Source: Clostridia bacterium
GTDB lineage: Bacteria; Bacillota; Clostridia; Christensenellales; Borkfalkiaceae
Assembly: GCA_017507005.1 (NCBI GenBank)
Contig: JAFWBT010000005.1
Coordinates: forward strand, 1 to 60,481
Direction: 5' to 3'
Length of the DNA stretch: 60,481 nt
A model generated the notes under the pieces. The model was not told the DNA's origin. It saw only the letters and a program-made list of their open reading frames with translations, and ran no database searches. This document shows, in pieces, positions 51,442 to 60,481 of this stretch (its first letter is position 1; every line of letters starts with the position of its first letter). A program made the translations under genes and the position numbers.

Positions 51442-53382
51442 TTATATCAGCGTTTCGTATTCTTCGTAGAGGGAATCGAGGAGAGTTTTTATCTCGTCGA
51501 GGCGATTGCATTTTTTCGTCAAAAGGGTGAAATTGCCCGTGACGGCGGGGTCGGCGAGGTCGGTGTTCAGCTGCGCGTCTTCCGCTTCTAACGCGGCGAT
51601 TTCGTCCTCGATTTTTTTGATACGCGTACGGCGTTTTGCCTCTGCCGCGCGGTCTTCCTTCGTGCGATAATAGCTGTTTTTTTGTTTGCTGTTTTCGTCG
51701 GAATTTTCCAAAACGGAGGGGGCAGGTACGTGATGAACGCTCGTTTTTTGGGGAAGGGCGGCGCGTTTTGTCTCGTCCTCTTTCGGCTTGGTTTTATACG
51801 CCGTGTACTCGTCGTACGAGCCTTTAAATTCGATTGCTTCTCCGTTTTCTAGCTCTAATATCTTCCCTGCCAACGCGCGGATAAAGTAACGGTCGTGTGA
51901 GACGAACAGCACCGTGCCGTCAAATTCTTTCAGAGCCGCTTCTAGGCTCTCACGGGCGGGCAAATCGAGGTGGTTGGTCGGTTCGTCGAGGACGAGTACG
52001 TTACCGCCCTCACATTCAAACACGGCAAGGGCGAGCTTTGCCCGTTCACCGCCTGAAAGCATGCGCACTTGCTTGTCCATATCCTCCGCCTCGAGCTTTG
52101 CCTGCGCGAGGATATTACGGACGCGCGTTTGATCCCAAAGCACGTGTCTGCCCCACAGCTCGTTGAGTACAGTATTGTTGGGATCGAGGTTGGCGTTTTC
52201 TTGGTCGTAGCAAGCCAACCGCACGAAACGCCCAAGACGTATCGCCGCGTTTTTATTTTTTGCAATCTCTTTTACGAGGGTGGATTTTCCCGTGCCGTTG
52301 TCGCCGACAATCGCGCATTTTTCGCTGCGCATAAGCGTGAACGACGCGTTGGAAAGTAGCACTTTGTCGCCTGCTACAAGGCGCAAATTCGCCACTTCCA
52401 GCACCTTTTCGTACGGTTTTTCCGTGTAGGAAAAGGCAAACCGCGGCGGCGTAGGGGGGAGAAGGGGCTTTTCAATCAGCTCCATTTTTTCCAAGGCGAG
52501 CCTGCGCGATTGCGCCATTTTCGTCGTGGACGCGCGGACGAGGTTGCGGTCGACGTAGTCTTGCATATGCGCGCGCTCTTCCTGTTGTTTTTCATATTCC
52601 TTTAAAAGATGTGCCGTTTTTTCGGCTTTCAGCACCTTATATTTCGTGTAATTGCCCTTGAAAACGGACAATTTTTTGTTCTCGATTTCATAGATTTGTC
52701 GCACGATTTTGTCCAAGAAATAACGGTCGTGCGAGACGGTGAGGATTGCGCCCTTGTACGTGGAAAGATATTCTTCCAGCCAAAACAGCGTCTTCATATC
52801 AAGGTGGTTGGTCGGCTCGTCCAAAATCAACAGCTCGGGGTCTTCAAGGAGCAATCGGCACAATTTCAAACGCGTTTTCTCACCGCCCGACATAGTGTGG
52901 ATAGGCTGATCGTATACTTTGTCAAAGCCCATACCGCCAAGCACCGTGCGGATACGCACCTCGAAATTGTAGCTGTCGCGGGCGGCGATTTGTCTATTTA
53001 ACGATTCGTATTTAGCGGACAGAGCGCGATATTCTTCGGAATTTTCTTCCACGCGCGAGATTTTTTCTTCCGTTTCGCGCAAGGCGTCGATGGCGCGGAT
53101 ATCCGCCGCGAACACGTCGCGCATTTCCTCGAATACGGTGTTTGCGGAATCGTAACCGCCGTTTTGCGCGAGATACCCGATACGAATCCCGTTTTTTCTA
53201 AATAAAACGCCGCTTTCCACGTCCAGTTCGCCGAGCAAAAGTCGGATAAGGGTGGTTTTACCCTCACCGTTCGCGCCGATAAGCCCGATTCTGTCGCCCT
53301 CGTTCACGGCAAAGCACACGTCTTCTAAAAGAGTGCCGCCGTTAAAGCCAAAGCGTACGTTTTCAGAGGAAATTAACATCAT
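51442..53382 (-). CDS. ABC-F family ATPase (translation factor type)
   Basis: 646 residues, two ABC domains and no membrane region. First: GANGEGKTT and MSGGEKTRLKLC with LILDEPTNHLD. Second: GDNGTGKST and LSGGERAKLALAVFECEGG with VLDEPTNHLD. A linker of ~80 residues (arm/P-site tip) joins them and a charged coiled coil ends the protein (~570-646). ABC-F proteins bind the ribosomal E site and rescue stalled or drug-bound ribosomes. GAGGTG precedes ATG 53382. Confidence 0.94.
   Translation of the reverse strand: MMLISSENVRFGFNGGTLLEDVCFAVNEGDRIGLIGANGEGKTTLIRLLLGELDVESGVLFRKNGIRIGYLAQNGGYDSANTVFEEMRDVFAADIRAIDALRETEEKISRVEENSEEYRALSAKYESLNRQIAARDSYNFEVRIRTVLGGMGFDKVYDQPIHTMSGGEKTRLKLCRLLLEDPELLILDEPTNHLDMKTLFWLEEYLSTYKGAILTVSHDRYFLDKIVRQIYEIENKKLSVFKGNYTKYKVLKAEKTAHLLKEYEKQQEERAHMQDYVDRNLVRASTTKMAQSRRLALEKMELIEKPLLPPTPPRFAFSYTEKPYEKVLEVANLRLVAGDKVLLSNASFTLMRSEKCAIVGDNGTGKSTLVKEIAKNKNAAIRLGRFVRLACYDQENANLDPNNTVLNELWGRHVLWDQTRVRNILAQAKLEAEDMDKQVRMLSGGERAKLALAVFECEGGNVLVLDEPTNHLDLPARESLEAALKEFDGTVLFVSHDRYFIRALAGKILELENGEAIEFKGSYDEYTAYKTKPKEDETKRAALPQKTSVHHVPAPSVLENSDENSKQKNSYYRTKEDRAAEAKRRTRIKKIEDEIAALEAEDAQLNTDLADPAVTGNFTLLTKKCNRLDEIKTLLDSLYEEYETLI
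51718..51738 (+). repeat. Dispersed repeat core inside the ABC-F gene
   Basis: GGGGGCAGGTACGTGATGAAC, + orientation in a minus-strand gene, within the weakly conserved linker before the C-terminal coiled coil. Confidence 0.65.
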
Positions 53383-53434
53383 TACACCTCAATAAAAAGA
53401 ATAGTCGTTCTCCCGTTTACACAAGATAGGAGAG

Positions 53435-53575
53435 ATGGAAAGACAAAAAAAATTACTGCAAAAGATACGGAAAGCGGAAACAGAAATCGCCGTTGCGTCG
53501 CCGCCGCGCGCGGCAAAATTAGCCGCGAAAATTGTCAAATGGAAGCACCATGTATTTGATGAACGATATTTTTAA
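53435..53575 (+). CDS. Possible 46-residue basic peptide
   Basis: ATG 53435 to TAA 53573-53575. The peptide is Lys/Arg-rich at the start (MERQKKLLQKIRKAETEI) and ends KWKHHVFDERYF. An AGGAG lies unusually close to the ATG. No promoter is evident, the 3' end is made of a dispersed repeat and it overlaps the radical SAM gene by four bases on the other strand. Weak candidate. Confidence 0.25.
   Translation: MERQKKLLQKIRKAETEIAVASPPRAAKLAAKIVKWKHHVFDERYF
53530..53564 (+). repeat. Dispersed repeat, divergent copy after the radical SAM gene
   Basis: ATTGTCAAATGGAAG precedes CACCATGTATTTGATGAAC. Confidence 0.55.
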
Positions 53576-54453
53576 AAATCCCACTCGGGAATATAGCCCG
53601 TATTGCTTGATTTTCTCTCTTGCACGAACAGGTTTTCAATGCCAAGCGCAAACGCCGTATCCAGCACGGCGTCGTACTCGCGCTGGGTGATGGGGCGGGA
53701 TAGCTCTTTCATGCCCTCGATATTGCCAAACGGAGTGTACTGGCTCATAAGGCTGAGATAGGTGTCTTTAGGAAGATTGCCGTGGAACCATTTTATAAGC
53801 GACTTGGAGTCAGCCGTGCAAAGTGGCATAACGAGGTGGCGTACGATACAGCCAGACAGCATTTTGCCCTCGGTTGTCATTTTTAAGGGCTTTGCGTTTG
53901 CCATAAAGGCAATCGCTTTGCTCGCCACGTCGAAATAATCGTCCTTGCCCAAATATCGCCGAGAGAGGGTAGGGGAATAGAATTTCATATCGGGTAAATA
54001 GATATCCACAAAGGGGTCGATACGCCGCAACGTGTCGATTTTTTCATAACTGCTCGTATTATAAACGACGGGGATTTTCGGCTGATAAATTTCAAATGCG
54101 GCTACCAGGTACGCGGTGAGATGGGACGGAGTGACGAGAGAAACGTTCTCTGCACCCATATCTTCCAGCTCCTTGAAAATATCTGCCAGCTCTTGCAGCG
54201 TGATTTCCTTACCACGCTGCGCGCGCGATACTTCGTAGTTTTGACAAAAAGCGCAACGCAGATTACAGCCCGCAAAAAAAATCGTGCCGCTGCCCTTTTG
54301 AAAGGAAATGCAAGGCTCTTCAAAGGGGTGCAGATAGTATTTTGCTATCCGCAAGCCCTGCGCGCCGCACGCGCCGACGCCCGTTATGCGGTTTGCGCCG
54401 CAATTTACAGGACACAGCCTGCAATTTTTTAATTCTTCCGTCCAGTTTTCCAT
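53572..54453 (-). CDS. Radical SAM protein of the PflX/COG1313 type
   Basis: 293 residues. The cluster motif is CNLRCAFC within FFAGCNLRCAFCQNYE. An N-terminal cysteine region (CRLCPVNCGANR, GACGAQ) is typical of this group, annotated as pyruvate-formate-lyase-activating-like without proven substrate. VTPSHLTAYL and DIYLPDMKFY follow the family pattern. A free-standing gene; no glycyl radical enzyme is nearby. The start at 54453 lies close to the opposing metK promoter. Confidence 0.9.
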   Translation of the reverse strand: MENWTEELKNCRLCPVNCGANRITGVGACGAQGLRIAKYYLHPFEEPCISFQKGSGTIFFAGCNLRCAFCQNYEVSRAQRGKEITLQELADIFKELEDMGAENVSLVTPSHLTAYLVAAFEIYQPKIPVVYNTSSYEKIDTLRRIDPFVDIYLPDMKFYSPTLSRRYLGKDDYFDVASKAIAFMANAKPLKMTTEGKMLSGCIVRHLVMPLCTADSKSLIKWFHGNLPKDTYLSLMSQYTPFGNIEGMKELSRPITQREYDAVLDTAFALGIENLFVQERKSSNTGYIPEWDF

Positions 54454-54527
54454 AATAAATAACCCGTTCTTTTATTATACCACGGATAAAAAATTTTTGC
54501 AAGCGTGTGCGCGTGTGTCGGAATAAG

Positions 54528-54556
54528 TTGACAAAGCGCAAAAAATGAGGTATAAT
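54528..54556 (+). promoter_or_regulatory. Consensus promoter of metK
   Basis: TTGACA (54528-54533), 17-nt spacer, TATAAT (54551-54556). The ~105-nt leader has a hairpin (GTCGC/GCGAC, ~54613-54640) but no recognisable SAM riboswitch core. Confidence 0.9.
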
Positions 54557-54667
54557 GGAATCCCCGAGGTGTGAAAAGACGCGATTTTGCGCGGCTTTTT
54601 TTGAGTGGGAACTTCGTCGCAAATCCCAAACGCGACGACGAACTATGTTAAAAAGAGGATTTTTTAC

Positions 54668-55831
54668 ATGAAAAAGTTTTTTACCAGTGAAAGCGTCACG
54701 GAAGGACATCCCGACAAGGTGTGCGATAACATTTCCGACGGGATTTTGGACGCAATTTTGGCGGCTGACCCTCAGGCGAGGGCGGCGATTGAGTGCGCGG
54801 CGGCGTTCGATAGCTTGATGATTATGGGCGAAGTGACGACTTCGGCGCAGATTGATTACGAAGCGAAGGCGCGTGAGATTATCAAAGAAATCGGCTATGA
54901 TTTCGGTACGTTTGCGTACGATAAATGTAAGATTACGGTGGCGATTCATCAGCAGTCGCCCGATATCGCTATGGGCGTAAACGCGTCCTTGGAGAAAAAG
55001 ACGGACGGTGGTGACGAGGCAGACCAGCTCGGCGCGGGCGATCAGGGTATGATGTTTGGCTACGCTTGTCGCGAAACGAAAGAATTGATGCCGTTGACGC
55101 TGTCACTTTCGCATCGTTTGGCAAAGCGTTTGACGGACGTGAGAAAGCAGGGGCTTTTGCAGTATCTTCGTCCCGACGGAAAAACGCAGGTGACGGTGGA
55201 ATACGTGGACGGCGTGGCAAAGCGTGTGGATACGGTGGTTATTTCCACGCAGCACGATAGTCAGGTGTCGCAACAGCAAATCCGTGAGGATATGAAAAAA
55301 TACGTCATTGACGAGATTATCCCTGCGGCGTTGATGGACGAGAAAACGAAGATTTATATCAATCCCACGGGGCGTTTTGAAATTGGCGGTCCCGAGGGAG
55401 ATAGCGGGCTTACGGGCAGAAAAATTATCGTAGACACCTACGGTGGCAGATGCGCGCACGGCGGCGGCGCGTTCTCGGGCAAAGACCCGACGAAGGTGGA
55501 TAGAAGCGCGGCGTATTATTGCCGTTATATCGCGAAAAACCTCGTAGCGGCAGGGCTTGCAGACGAGCTGGAAATTCAGGTGGCGTACGCAATCGGCGTG
55601 GCAAACCCCGTTTCCGTGTTCGTGGATAGCCACGGCACGGGCAAGCTGGACGACGAACGTCTTGCGGAAATCGTAAAGGCGGAGTTCGACCTGCGTCCTT
55701 ACGCGATTATTCGCGATCTCGACCTGCGCAAGCCGGTGTTTAAAAAGACGGCGGCGTACGGGCATTTTGGCTATAAAGGCTTTACGTGGGAACAGACCGA
55801 CCGCGTAGAGGCTCTGAAAAAGTATCTTTAA
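54668..55831 (+). CDS. metK: S-adenosylmethionine synthetase
   Basis: 387 residues; makes AdoMet from methionine and [35 protein letters not shown] and [21 protein letters not shown] are the three signature regions. AAGAGGA precedes ATG 54668; the open frame upstream is leader sequence. Completes the methyl cycle with metF/metH. Confidence 0.97.
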   Translation: MKKFFTSESVTEGHPDKVCDNISDGILDAILAADPQARAAIECAAAFDSLMIMGEVTTSAQIDYEAKAREIIKEIGYDFGTFAYDKCKITVAIHQQSPDIAMGVNASLEKKTDGGDEADQLGAGDQGMMFGYACRETKELMPLTLSLSHRLAKRLTDVRKQGLLQYLRPDGKTQVTVEYVDGVAKRVDTVVISTQHDSQVSQQQIREDMKKYVIDEIIPAALMDEKTKIYINPTGRFEIGGPEGDSGLTGRKIIVDTYGGRCAHGGGAFSGKDPTKVDRSAAYYCRYIAKNLVAAGLADELEIQVAYAIGVANPVSVFVDSHGTGKLDDERLAEIVKAEFDLRPYAIIRDLDLRKPVFKKTAAYGHFGYKGFTWEQTDRVEALKKYL

Positions 55832-55841
55832 CGGCGAAAAT

Positions 55842-55874
55842 CGCCGAACGGCGGTTTCCGTTCGGCGGTTTTTT
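55842..55874 (+). terminator. Terminator of metK
   Basis: A 10-bp perfect stem (55842-55851 with 55858-55867) then TTTTTT. Confidence 0.92.
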
Positions 55875-55997
55875 AATAGTTTTAATAGAATTGTCCTTAA
55901 AAAATGGGATGGAGAAATGGTAAGGTAGGTTGCTCGCTAGCGTTGAAAACGCCGCTTGGCTGCGCAAACGAAACACGTAAACCAAGGAGAAAAACGA

Positions 55998-56639
55998 GTG
56001 TCGAAAAAAAGGGAAAAACAACGAAATGATGGGGGTATGTACGAGATGAACGACTCCCTCGCTGTAAAAACACAGCAAAAGCGCCGTAAAAAACACGACG
56101 CGCGTGAGCTGTGCTATTCGGCGGTGGCGGTGACAATTCTCGTGATGTGTTCGTGGATGTCGGTGCTTATCGGCAGTATTCCGCTCACGTTCCAGACGCT
56201 CGGCGTGTGCCTTGTCGGCGGATTGTTGGGCTGGAAACGCGCCACGATTGCTATGCTCGCCTATATCCTTTTAGGGCTTGTTGGCGTGCCCGTGTTTGCG
56301 GGGTTTACGGGCGGCGTTGCTAAGCTACTGTCTTCCACGGGTGGCTATATAATCGGTTTTTTGTTCGCAGAGCCCGTCATCGGTGCGTTTTCCGATGTAT
56401 TCGTGCATCGCAAGGGCGCGAAATCGGTGATGATGATAGGCGTTGGGATGTTGATAGGGCTGTTCATTTGTTACTTTTTTGGTACGATATGGTTCGTACT
56501 GCTGACTTCGCCTGAAAATCTCCTCGTCGGTTTGTTGTCGGGAGTGGCGATTTGCGTTTTGCCCTACGTGCCTTTCGATATCGCCAAAATCGTTGCGGCG
56601 GTATTCCTTACCAAACGTTTGAAAATTTTTATAAAATAA
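55998..56639 (+). CDS. bioY: Biotin transporter BioY (ECF substrate-binding component)
   Basis: About 213 residues from GTG 55998 (AAGGAG at 55984), or 200 from ATG 56037. Six membrane segments. SIPLTFQTLGVCLVGGLLGW, LLGLVGVPVFAGFTGG and STGGYIIGFLFAEPVIG are BioY features. It binds biotin and docks with the shared ECF ATPases and EcfT, which are not in the window. A basic N-terminal tail (KKREKQR, KRRKKHD) precedes the first helix; its coding region overlaps a dispersed repeat. Confidence 0.9.
   Translation: MSKKREKQRNDGGMYEMNDSLAVKTQQKRRKKHDARELCYSAVAVTILVMCSWMSVLIGSIPLTFQTLGVCLVGGLLGWKRATIAMLAYILLGLVGVPVFAGFTGGVAKLLSSTGGYIIGFLFAEPVIGAFSDVFVHRKGAKSVMMIGVGMLIGLFICYFFGTIWFVLLTSPENLLVGLLSGVAICVLPYVPFDIAKIVAAVFLTKRLKIFIK
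56031..56051 (+). repeat. Dispersed repeat core at the start of bioY
   Basis: GGGGGTATGTACGAGATGAAC, preceded by AACGAAATGAT. It contains two alternative in-frame ATG codons. Confidence 0.65.
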
Positions 56640-56653
56640 ACGAGGGGAAATCT

Positions 56654-56694
56654 GTCGAAAAATGTAAAATGGATAGGGCAGGTACGCGTTGAAT
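56654..56694 (+). repeat. Dispersed repeat, full-length copy after bioY
   Basis: GTCGAAAAATGTAAAATGGA, TA, then GGGCAGGTACGCGTTGAAT. Best match to the 41-bp consensus. Confidence 0.8.
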
Positions 56695-56710
56695 TAAAAA
56701 TCAGTAATAA

Positions 56711-56745
56711 AAAACGGAGAGCGTAACACTCTCCGTTTTCGTTTG
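56711..56745. terminator. Bidirectional terminator between bioY and asnA
   Basis: An 11-bp perfect stem (56711-56721 with 56729-56739) flanked by A- and T-rich runs. Confidence 0.9.
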
Positions 56746-56755
56746 TTTTAAGGGG

Positions 56756-57763
56756 TTATAACAGCACGATATCGTGCTCTTTGCAAATGCGTCGGGTTTC
56801 CTCGTCCCATAAGGACACTTGCACTTCACCGATATGCGCCTTGTTCAAAAGGAGCATAGAAAGACGGGATTGTCCGATGCCGCCGCCCATCGTAAGGGGC
56901 AGTTCGCCGTTTAAAAGCGCCTTATGGAAAGGCAGGGCGCGGCGGTCGTCTGCGTTCGCCTTTTTCAGCTGTTCGTCCAAAGATTTTTCGTCTACGCGGA
57001 TACCCATAGACGAAATTTCAAAGGCGCAGCCGAGCAGTTCGTTCCAGAACAAAATATCGCCGTTGAGCGACCAATCGTCGTAGTCGGGCGCTCTGTTATC
57101 GTGCGGTTTGCCTGAACGGAGTTTATCGCCGATTTGCATAATGAACACCGTTTTATGCTCTTTCACGTAGGCGTTTTCGCGCTCTTTGGAAGAAAGGGTT
57201 GGGTAGAGGTCTTCCAGCTCTTGCGAGGTGACAAACTGCACCGTTCTTTTCAGATCTACGTCCAGCTGCGGATAGCGGCATTTCAGGAAATCGAGGGTGT
57301 CGCATATCGCGCCGACGATGCCTTGCACCACTTTCTTCAAATATTCCTCGTTACGCGTTTCGCGAGTGATAATCTTTTCCCAGTCCCATTGGTCGGTGTA
57401 GACGGAGTGGAGATTGTCCATTTCCTCGTCGCGGCGAATAGCGTTCATATCCGTATACAGCCCCTCGCCTGCAGAAAAACCGTACGCGCTGAGCGCCATA
57501 CGCTTCCATTTCGCGAGCGAGTGCACGACGACGGCGTCCTTGCCCGTTTCTTTTAAATCGAACCGCACGGGACGTTCGACACCGCTAAGGTCGTCGTTAA
57601 GCCCCGTCGTGGGATCGACGAACAGGGGCGCGGAAACGCGTTTTAGATTGAGGGCAAGACACAGCCGCTCCTCAAAAGTGCGCTTCAACAGCCCGATTGC
57701 CGTTTGCGTATCGTACATTCCAAGCGCCGAGCGATAACCTTTCGGCACGATTACTTTGCTCAT
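56756..57763 (-). CDS. asnA: Aspartate-ammonia ligase (asparagine synthetase A)
   Basis: 335 residues; class II synthetase-like enzyme using ammonia. LNDDLSGVERPVRFDLK, AVVVHSLAKWKRMAL, the LYTDMNAIRRDE motif and the final GGGIGQSRLSMLLLNK are signature regions. GAGGTG precedes ATG 57763. Monocistronic, with its own promoter and terminator. Confidence 0.97.
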   Translation of the reverse strand: MSKVIVPKGYRSALGMYDTQTAIGLLKRTFEERLCLALNLKRVSAPLFVDPTTGLNDDLSGVERPVRFDLKETGKDAVVVHSLAKWKRMALSAYGFSAGEGLYTDMNAIRRDEEMDNLHSVYTDQWDWEKIITRETRNEEYLKKVVQGIVGAICDTLDFLKCRYPQLDVDLKRTVQFVTSQELEDLYPTLSSKERENAYVKEHKTVFIMQIGDKLRSGKPHDNRAPDYDDWSLNGDILFWNELLGCAFEISSMGIRVDEKSLDEQLKKANADDRRALPFHKALLNGELPLTMGGGIGQSRLSMLLLNKAHIGEVQVSLWDEETRRICKEHDIVLL

Positions 57764-57798
57764 ATTCCAAACACCTCGCTTTTTCTTCGCGTATTCCA

Positions 57799-57828
57799 AG
57801 TGTAGCATACCCGCCCTGCCGTTGTCAA
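57799..57828 (-). promoter_or_regulatory. Promoter of asnA
   Basis: On the minus strand TTGACA (57828-57823), 18-nt spacer, TACACT (57804-57799). Confidence 0.7.
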
Positions 57829-58208
57829 CAAAAAACGAATTGTAAATATAATTTCAATCGAAAAAATAAATACAGCAACAAAAATCATCATAAAAACAGC
57901 CTAAACAGCGTAAAAAGGGAGGGAGAAATTTTTGTTTTTTGTCTAAACGGACTAAAAAACGGTTATAAAAAACAGGGAACGGGCGGTCTTTTTTAAGGAA
58001 ACGCCGCAAATTCCTCGTTTTTTTATAAAAACGGCGTGAAAACGCTTTGATTTTCAGCGGAAATATTGTAAAATATAATATAGCAATAAAATGGAGCGGT
58101 ATGCGAAAAAGCGGCGGTAATGATACGCTGCGCCGTTGAAAAAACCACCGCTAAGGAATAGCGGATAAATAAAATTAGCAAAAAATAAATGTATTTTTCG
58201 GAGTAGTT
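57829..58208. other. Intergenic region between asnA and secA
   Basis: AT-rich, with no convincing reading frame. It holds the secA promoter (58047-58074), a degenerate dispersed-repeat-like stretch near 58088-58110 and a hairpin CCGCT/AGCGG near 58152-58168 in the secA leader. Confidence 0.5.
58047..58074 (+). promoter_or_regulatory. Promoter of secA
   Basis: TTGATT (58047-58052), 16-nt spacer, TAAAAT (58069-58074). The leader is about 130 nt. Confidence 0.6.
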
Positions 58209-60481
58209 ATGGGATTGTTCAAACTTTTTAAGGGCAAAGAGAGCAAGAGCCTCAAACAGTTGCAACAGATGGCAGACAAGGTGGAGGCGCTCGAGCCGAA
58301 ATATCAGGCGATGGACGACGAAACGCTGAAAGCACAGACGCAGGTATTGAAAGAGCGTTTGGCAAAAGGCGAAACGTTGGACGATATTTTATACGACGCG
58401 TTTGCGGCGCTTCGTGAAGCGGCAAAGCGTGTATTGAATATGCGTCATTTCCGCGTGCAGATTATCGGCGGTATCTGTTTGCACCAAGGCCGTATTGCAG
58501 AAATGCGTACGGGTGAAGGTAAGACGCTCGTTTCCACGCTGCCCGCGTATCTCAACGCATTGACGGGCAAGAGCGTGCACGTCGTCACCGTCAACGATTA
58601 TTTGGCAAAGCGTGACGCGGAGTGGATGGGTAAGGTACACAAATTTATGGGGCTTACCGTCGGCGTCGTTGTGCCTGGTATGGAAGACGACGAAAAACGC
58701 GAAGCGTACAAATGCGACATCGTGTACGGTACGAACAACGAATTTGGTTTCGACTATCTTCGTGACAATCTCAAAACCGATTTGAACAAAATGGTGCAGC
58801 GCGATTTGACGTTCGCCATTGTCGACGAAGTGGACTCTATCTTGGTCGACGAAGCGAGAACGCCGCTCATCATTTCGGGTAAAGGTGAAAAATCGTCCGA
58901 TTTGTACGTGCAGGTGGATAAGCTCGTTCGTACGTTGTCGGGCGGCTTTGACGACGATTTGAAAGAGGAGCAGGAAACGAATCTTGCCCTGCAACGCGCG
59001 GAGAGAAAAAAGAACAAGAAGAAAAAGATTGTCGTTGAGGACGTTGAGGACGAAGAGGAAGAATACGTCGACTATACGAAGATGACCTTGGAAGAACAGG
59101 CGAACTACGAGGCAGAGCTTGCGGAAAAGCGCGCGGCGGCTGCTTTGGCTGCGCCCGAGGGCAAGCGTTCGTTGGCTGCGGCAAAGGAATGGGACTACAT
59201 CATCAACCGTAAAGATAAGACGGTGGAATTGACGGACAGCGGCGCAAGAAAGGCGGAAAGATTTTTCCGTATCGATAACATTGCAGAGATTGAACACGCC
59301 GACCTCAACCACCATATCCAGCAGGCACTCAAAGCGCATAAGCTGTTCAAGCTGGACGAGGACTATATCGTAAACGACGGCGAAGTGGTAATCGTTGACG
59401 AATTCACGGGACGTCTTATGATAGGGCGTCGGTATTCGGACGGTTTGCATCAGGCAATCGAGGCGAAAGAGGGCGTAGAGGTACGCAGTGAAAACAAGAC
59501 GTACGCGACAATTACTTTCCAAAACTATTTCCGTCTGTATAAGAAATTGTCGGGTATGACTGGTACGGCAAAGACGGAAGAAGCGGAATTTAGAACGATT
59601 TATTCGCTCGACGTTGTGGAGATTCCTACTAACCGTCCCATCAAGCGTGTCGATTTGCCCGATATGGTCTATTCCACGGTAAACGGCAAGAAACGCGCAA
59701 TCGTAGAAGAAATTATGAAACGCCACGAAAGCGGACAACCGATTTTGGTTGGTACTTCGTCGGTAGATAAATCGGAAGAAATCTCCCGTCTTTTGAAGAG
59801 AAACGGGGTAAAACACAATATTCTTAACGCAAAGAACCACGAACGCGAAGCGGAAATCGTCGCGCAAGCAGGTCGTTTGAACGCCGTCACCATCTCCACC
59901 AACATGGCTGGTCGTGGTACGGATATTCTGCTCGGTGGCAACCCCGAATATTTGGCGAAAAAACGCCTTCGTGAAGAGGGTGCAGAGCACGAGGATATCG
60001 AGCTTGCAATTAGTACGTACATCACGGACGTAAGCGACGAAATTAAAGCGCTCCGCGAAAGATACAAAAAGGTATACGAATATTACAAGAAAGAAACGGA
60101 CGCGGAAAAGGAGCAAGTTATCGAAGCGGGTGGGCTTTGTATCATCGGTACGGAGCGTCACGAATCCCGTCGTATCGACAACCAGCTTAGAGGTCGTGCA
60201 GGTCGTCAAGGGGATATCGGTATGTCGGTATTCTATCTTTCGCTTGAAGACGAACTCGTTATGCGCTTCGGTGGCGAGCGTATGAAATCGTTGTACACCT
60301 TCTTCAAAATCGACGAAGACACGTGTTTGCAATCGCGTATGCTTTCCCGTGGTATTGAAAACGCACAACGCGCAATCGAGGGCAAGAACTTCGGTATCCG
60401 TAAGAACGTCCTTCAATACGACGACGTCATGAACAAGCAACGTATGGTTATGTACGAAGAACGTATGAACGTCCTTCGCGG
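58209..60481 (+). CDS. secA: Preprotein translocase ATPase SecA (partial, 3' end beyond window)
   Basis: 757 codons are present. Walker A MRTGEGKT lies at residues 99-106; [62 protein letters not shown] and [16 protein letters not shown] follow in order. SecA drives protein export through SecYEG. Residues ~258-326 are an extra charged stretch (KKNKKKK, EDEEEE, then alanine/glutamate helices) inside the preprotein-binding region, where family members normally have only a short turn. GGAG at about eight bases fixes ATG 58209. Confidence 0.97.
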   Translation, partial: MGLFKLFKGKESKSLKQLQQMADKVEALEPKYQAMDDETLKAQTQVLKERLAKGETLDDILYDAFAALREAAKRVLNMRHFRVQIIGGICLHQGRIAEMRTGEGKTLVSTLPAYLNALTGKSVHVVTVNDYLAKRDAEWMGKVHKFMGLTVGVVVPGMEDDEKREAYKCDIVYGTNNEFGFDYLRDNLKTDLNKMVQRDLTFAIVDEVDSILVDEARTPLIISGKGEKSSDLYVQVDKLVRTLSGGFDDDLKEEQETNLALQRAERKKNKKKKIVVEDVEDEEEEYVDYTKMTLEEQANYEAELAEKRAAAALAAPEGKRSLAAAKEWDYIINRKDKTVELTDSGARKAERFFRIDNIAEIEHADLNHHIQQALKAHKLFKLDEDYIVNDGEVVIVDEFTGRLMIGRRYSDGLHQAIEAKEGVEVRSENKTYATITFQNYFRLYKKLSGMTGTAKTEEAEFRTIYSLDVVEIPTNRPIKRVDLPDMVYSTVNGKKRAIVEEIMKRHESGQPILVGTSSVDKSEEISRLLKRNGVKHNILNAKNHEREAEIVAQAGRLNAVTISTNMAGRGTDILLGGNPEYLAKKRLREEGAEHEDIELAISTYITDVSDEIKALRERYKKVYEYYKKETDAEKEQVIEAGGLCIIGTERHESRRIDNQLRGRAGRQGDIGMSVFYLSLEDELVMRFGGERMKSLYTFFKIDEDTCLQSRMLSRGIENAQRAIEGKNFGIRKNVLQYDDVMNKQRMVMYEERMNVLR

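Noticed and set aside
54557-54667. SAM riboswitch before metK
   Set aside because: The leader is short and shows only a simple hairpin; none of the conserved four-way-junction elements are visible. The metF leader is also too short.
57414-57480. Reverse-strand copy of the dispersed repeat in asnA (around CGTTCATATCCGTATAC)
   Set aside because: It encodes the highly conserved LYTDMNAIRR motif of AsnA and matches the consensus only loosely.
58389-60440. 683-codon open frame on the minus strand
   Set aside because: It lies wholly antisense to secA, which has every family motif in order. Composition follows from the GC pattern of secA codons; no ribosome-binding site or recognisable motif.

Overview
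The window reads as a chromosomal segment of a low-to-mid GC, Gram-positive-type anaerobe (Bacillota, Clostridia-like). The evidence is the conserved yicC-gmk-rpoZ-priA-def-fmt-rsmB-rlmN-rpe and rpmB-yloU-yloV-recG gene order, Shine-Dalgarno sites of the AGGAGG type, sigma-A promoters with 17-bp spacers, B12-dependent methionine synthesis, a lipoprotein serpin and a BspA-like leucine-rich repeat lipoprotein of the kind common in gut bacteria. Species cannot be named from sequence alone. Most housekeeping genes lie on the + strand, so + is probably the leading strand. Of 52 intact stop codons counted by eye, 38 are TAA, 13 TGA and one TAG.

Layout. 1-530: gene debris (3' end of an unknown gene, a terminator, a truncated SLOG-like gene). 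550-5111: pcrA and ligA (DNA repair) ending at a bidirectional terminator. 5118-6976: an AT-rich module of two zinc-ribbon membrane proteins divergent from an XRE regulator with paired operators. 7077-22878: the ylo-type core cluster for nucleotide metabolism, RNA polymerase omega, restart helicase, formylation/deformylation, rRNA methylation, pentose phosphate metabolism and fatty acid kinase, interrupted by a MATE exporter and divergent rpmB. 22929-25184: hisIE, then an AT-rich cassette with a structured leader and a leucine-rich repeat lipoprotein, bracketed by 39-bp direct repeats. 25283-27456: minD, a MinE-like gene and degV. 27591-30274: a minus-strand trmO / cytidylate-kinase-like / MATE operon. 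30318-34427: metF, a free-standing methionine synthase reactivation domain, and metH. 34495-43821: an EamA transporter followed by a complete argGHCJBDF set. 43872-49252: serpin, an interrupted anion permease, DUF1653, MgtC, a QueG-like Fe-S protein and an HD nucleotidase. 49402-49850: tRNA-Ser preceded by two repeated tRNA 5' halves. 49998-54453: ribbon-helix-helix/SPFH pair, ABC-F ATPase, radical SAM protein. 54528-60481: metK, bioY, asnA and the start of secA.

How the genes work together: metF, the reactivation protein, metH and metK together make and recharge methionine and S-adenosylmethionine. The arg genes cover glutamate to arginine except carbamoyl phosphate synthesis. FakA (yloV) and DegV form a fatty acid kinase pair. 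MinD and its small partner probably place the division site.

The most unusual signals are: a ~20-40 bp dispersed repeat found at 11 or more sites, always in the same orientation even inside genes of the opposite strand; an in-frame stop just before what looks like the MinD membrane-targeting helix; a 170-nt structured leader with terminator/antiterminator choice before the leucine-rich repeat gene; a transcribed array of tRNA-Ser 5' halves; the zinc-ribbon/XRE module; and a run of tri-loop hairpins before argD.
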